In this document: positions 61,180 through 64,000 of the stretch, in pieces | How the letters are laid out: every line of letters starts with the position of its first letter | How positions within the stretch are numbered: position 1 is the first letter of the stretch | Assembly: GCF_900114655.1 (NCBI RefSeq) | Contig: NZ_FOTT01000005.1 | Location: forward strand, 40,677-104,676 | Direction of reading: 5' to 3' | Source of the DNA: Candidatus Frackibacter sp. WG13 | GTDB taxonomy: Bacteria; Bacillota; Halanaerobiia; Halobacteroidales; Acetohalobiaceae | Length of the DNA: 64,000 nucleotides | Notes under the pieces: generated by a model | Told to the model about the DNA's origin: nothing | The model's input: the letters and a program-made list of their open reading frames with translations, nothing else | The model's database searches: none | Position numbers and translations under genes: made by a program

Positions 61180-63528
61180 CTATTCCTCCTTTTCACTAGA
61201 TACTTTAGTTTCTAATTCTGCCCATTTAACTGCCGCTGGAATGATCATAATATTACTGATCTTTTCATCATCCGATTTATCCAATAAATTATGGATAACA
61301 ATTTCACGATAATAATCTATTAATTTTTCTGCATCTTCTTCATTCTTTTCTTTTACATCACGTAAATAATAAGATAAACGCCAAAATCTAAGATTATGTA
61401 TGCTTTGGCCAGTAGAAGCCTTTAAAATCTTTTTAAATCCTAAGGTGCTTTTCATCACCTTATGTAATAAAGAACGACTATGATCTTTCTTAACTATCAA
61501 TTTAACTAAGAAATCTTTAATTTCAATTACCTTGGCAAATTCAATCCAATTAAAAACTTCACCAAAGAGAGAGAGTTTATTCTTTTTTGGCCTGTCTTCG
61601 TCATTATCAACAAAATATTTTGCCTCATCTAAAGCTTCCTCAGTTAAATCAGCCGCCCTAATAATAGGATAATTAGGCCTATAAACTCCTAATCCTGCTG
61701 AAAAAGTAACTTGCGGATTTCTACAAGTATATTCTTCAAACTTATCACGAAACTTTTGAGCAAACTCAAAGACTGTCTTCCAAGCACCTACTATAAAAGT
61801 ATCATCACCACCTGAAAATACTACATAAAGCTCTTGATCCCAACCTTCATCTTCGATTAATTGATTAATATACCCTTCAAAATAAAGGCCTAACATTCTA
61901 CTCAAAGTGGTAACTCGTAAAATAGACCTATTATTTTCTAAACCTTGACTGAAAATAGCTCCTAAATTATCAACATCAAGCTTTAATAGACCTAACTTTT
62001 TATCTCCTATTCCTTCATTAACACTCTTTTTAGCTAATTGCTTGAAATTAATTTGCGTGTGCCCATCCATTGGTAACTGATAAGCCCCAAATTTGTAACC
62101 GGTACAACCATCATCAATAAAATCAGTAGAATTTATCTTATATACTTGTCCATCATAATCTTTGGTTGGTGGTCTTTTATTTAGATTAATTTGATAACCA
62201 AACAAACCAAAAATATCATTATAATCTTCAACATAATCTTCAAATTCATTTGTGCTTTCTGTAGTTTTAATATGGTAATAATTTGCTTCTTTTAGATTGT
62301 TCGTTAGATCAATAAAACTATTACATAAAGTACATATTTTAATCCCTTTCTCTTCTCCTTCTTCTAATAGTTTTAATTTTCTTTTACCTTCAGAAACACC
62401 ACATACTTTACAATAATTATTCCCTTGATCAAAAGGTTCAAATATTTTATTAAAATTTTCTTTTAAACCTAACTCACTCCATTTTTTCTCCTTTAATTTT
62501 TCAATTTTTTCCCTAGCTTCACTCCATAACTTTGTGAAATCTTTGAATCCACTAGGAGAAAAAGCAATACTATCAATAGCAAAATATATCTCGCCATCAT
62601 GTGCCTGCAAAAGTTTATTTAATATATTTTTTCTAACTTCTTTAATCTTATCTTTGTGGCAAGCAGGAACCAATAAATAAAAGTTACCTCCACCATTATA
62701 AAGTAAATTTGCTTCCTTTAAATTAAGTTCATCTAAGATATACTGCACAACAACATCAGCAATAAGATTCAGATAAACAGAACGCCCTTTCAAACTTTTG
62801 GCTGCTCCCTTGGAGGGAATATTAAATATAAAATCTTGAATACCAGAAATATCAGCACTAATTAAAAGAAATTGCTCTTTATCGCTTTTAATTAAATTTT
62901 CCAAATCATCATCAGTTAAATCTCCATTTTGATATTGGTCATAAAGACATAGCGTAATGGCAGCCTTAGTCTTTGTATAATCAAATAATGAAACATCTAT
63001 CCCACCCTGTTTATGAGTAGCAGGAACACTCCATAAGTATTTTTGTAACAAATAATATAGCTGACTCTCGTTAGAAACTTTATCTATTTCTTTATGAAAG
63101 TTATCAATATGATTTTTATAATTACTCTCATAACCTTTTTCTTTCTTTTTAGGAAAGATATTTGTTAACTTCAATGGTTTTAATGGATAAATATATTCAT
63201 CATTGCTTTCGTTATTATTTTTAAATAAATTCGCAAAAATTGAACTTAATGATCCATTAAAATAATCCTGATCTTTGTCTTTGATATCTCTTTGATTAAT
63301 AGATGCTAACTGATTAGCCGACCTAATAATCTTTTGTGATTTATTTTCAGATTGATAGCTAGATAAAACATTATTAATATCTTCTTGAGAATCATTAATA
63401 AAGGAATAGTTTCCTTTTTGTAACCTAGCTAACAGTTCCAATGAATATTCTGAATAGCCTTCGGAGTCAGAATAGAACTCTCCAATTGTTCTTAATAAAG
63501 CGCTTATATATACCTCATTTCTCATCAT
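61180..63528 (-). CDS. cas10: Cas10/Csm1, HD-inactive, GGDD-intact
   Basis: About 782 residues. The place of the HD nuclease motif reads ISALLRTIGEF instead of ALLHDIGK, and the following His of the family (in the KKHA-type segment) is also absent, so ssDNA cleavage should be lost. Palm 1 starts LISADISGIQDFIFNIPSKG (about 225). A zinc-finger CKVCG...CTLCN lies near 372-400. Palm 2 has VVFSGGDDTFIVG (about 573), the cyclase site that makes cyclic oligoadenylates. ATG 63528 (or 63525) follows GAGAGG; GTG 63555 has no site. It leads the operon. Confidence 0.93.
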   Translation of the reverse strand: MMRNEVYISALLRTIGEFYSDSEGYSEYSLELLARLQKGNYSFINDSQEDINNVLSSYQSENKSQKIIRSANQLASINQRDIKDKDQDYFNGSLSSIFANLFKNNNESNDEYIYPLKPLKLTNIFPKKKEKGYESNYKNHIDNFHKEIDKVSNESQLYYLLQKYLWSVPATHKQGGIDVSLFDYTKTKAAITLCLYDQYQNGDLTDDDLENLIKSDKEQFLLISADISGIQDFIFNIPSKGAAKSLKGRSVYLNLIADVVVQYILDELNLKEANLLYNGGGNFYLLVPACHKDKIKEVRKNILNKLLQAHDGEIYFAIDSIAFSPSGFKDFTKLWSEAREKIEKLKEKKWSELGLKENFNKIFEPFDQGNNYCKVCGVSEGKRKLKLLEEGEEKGIKICTLCNSFIDLTNNLKEANYYHIKTTESTNEFEDYVEDYNDIFGLFGYQINLNKRPPTKDYDGQVYKINSTDFIDDGCTGYKFGAYQLPMDGHTQINFKQLAKKSVNEGIGDKKLGLLKLDVDNLGAIFSQGLENNRSILRVTTLSRMLGLYFEGYINQLIEDEGWDQELYVVFSGGDDTFIVGAWKTVFEFAQKFRDKFEEYTCRNPQVTFSAGLGVYRPNYPIIRAADLTEEALDEAKYFVDNDEDRPKKNKLSLFGEVFNWIEFAKVIEIKDFLVKLIVKKDHSRSLLHKVMKSTLGFKKILKASTGQSIHNLRFWRLSYYLRDVKEKNEEDAEKLIDYYREIVIHNLLDKSDDEKISNIMIIPAAVKWAELETKVSSEKEE

Positions 63529-63745
63529 AATTATACCAGCCTCTCTTTTGTCCACTTTGAATTGAATATAGTTATATCTTACTGAATTAAAATAATAATC
63601 TATCTTACATACCTATATTTTACTATTCGCTAAAAATATAGTATTTCCTGTAAAATTAATATTTAATTTTAACTTAATACTAAAAATAAAAAATAGTTAT
63701 TAAACCTAAATTAAGTAAAAAATAGTTTTTTATTATATATATCAC
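63529..63745 (-). promoter_or_regulatory. AT-rich leader of the csm operon
   Basis: No gene. An imperfect inverted repeat (63609-63621 with 63632-63644) may be an operator or hairpin. Several weak TATAAT-like boxes exist and none stands out with a good -35, so the start site cannot be placed. Confidence 0.4.
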
Positions 63746-63846
63746 TTCAATCCTTGTTCTAGAACCCAACTCCCAACTCTCAAACTAGATGCTCCCAGCT
63801 TCCATGGGTTCATAGCCAGCCTTGAACTTTAGGCTGACTATTGGAA
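63746..63846. repeat. 101-base direct repeat, copy B (right of csm operon)
   Basis: Matches 54410-54510 at 98 of 101 positions. In the hairpin arm one change (T to G, 54478 to 63814) is matched by A to C in the other arm, so pairing is kept; a second change makes one mismatch. Confidence 0.85.
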
Positions 63847-63875
63847 TTTTACAGGAACCAGTGGTAGTTTGTCAG

Positions 63876-63948
63876 TCTCAGTAGTCTATTTAATTACAGC
63901 ATCTCTATAGCAAAAAGACATAGCAACTCTTAATTTCATAGCCGCTAC
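63876..63948. repeat. Array-flank segment, copy B
   Basis: Similar to 54333-54407 and directly abuts the repeat at 63949. Confidence 0.65.
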
Positions 63949-63980
63949 GTTTCAATTCTTGTTCTAATGGAATGTTGATC
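63949..63980 (-). CRISPR. First visible CRISPR repeat; array continues beyond the window
   Basis: GTTTCAATTCTTGTTCTAAT followed by GGAATGTTGATC. Its complement ends ATTGAAAC, the classic 8-base crRNA handle, so crRNA would be read from the minus strand toward the csm operon. Only one unit fits in the window; the 20 bases to the end would be spacer. The repeat length of 30-32 cannot be fixed from one copy. Confidence 0.55.
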
Positions 63981-64000
63981 ATAACAGGAGATTAATTATG

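Overview
The window looks like chromosomal DNA from a low-GC, anaerobic, halophilic member of the Halanaerobiales, most likely Halobacteroidaceae (the Acetohalobium/Orenia/Halobacteroides neighbourhood). This is inferred from AT-rich acidic proteins, corrinoid methyltransferase clusters of methylotrophic acetogens, Firmicutes-type genes (LexA next to a LysM SOS gene, SpoVB, SpoVK, YlbF, WalR-like regulator, strong GGAGG ribosome sites, many TTG starts), and apolipoprotein N-acyltransferase, which fits a diderm envelope. No rRNA or tRNA gene was seen.

Region 1 (1-7818) is a one-carbon cluster: the end of a methyltetrahydrofolate:corrinoid methyltransferase, two corrinoid proteins, two paralogous UroD-fold substrate methyltransferases, a DUF1638 protein, an OFA-type MFS carrier and a GntR/UTRA regulator interrupted by one in-frame TAA. 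Region 2 (8071-25020) is housekeeping on the plus strand: miaB, ylbF-like, mutS, mutL, miaA, a SpoVK-like ATPase and a small GTPase, a PhoP/WalR-type two-component pair, a short UbiA-like membrane protein, hfq, a TPR protein, dinB and an FMN glutamate synthase-like enzyme. Region 3 (25037-53936) is almost all on the minus strand: SpoVB-like flippase, a Xer recombinase with a palindromic dif-like site, lexA and its divergent yneA-like gene behind three LexA boxes, lnt, a lysine-riboswitch NhaC carrier, mgtE, an EcfA ATPase, a GDT1-like exporter, tatA/tatC separated by a highly structured 200-nt element, a cytochrome c remnant, thiT-thiN under a TPP riboswitch, a CPA2 antiporter, metY-metX under a SAM-I riboswitch, an L,D-transpeptidase, a CCA-adding enzyme and an N-acetylmuramoyl-L-alanine amidase.

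Region 4 (about 54050-64000) is an accessory island: a type III-A CRISPR-Cas operon, minus strand, in the order cas10-csm2-csm3-csm4-csm5 and then two different CARF-HEPN effectors. Its Csm2 carries an N-terminal cold-shock (CspA-like) RNA-binding domain, an architecture I do not recognise from described systems. Cas10 has lost its HD nuclease residues but keeps the GGDD cyclase motif, so the complex is probably built for cyclic-oligoadenylate signalling to the two effectors. The operon is flanked by 101-bp direct repeats (98 of 101 identical) that begin in part of a CRISPR repeat. A full CRISPR-type repeat lies at the right edge. No cas6, cas1 or cas2 is visible, so they must lie outside or act in trans.
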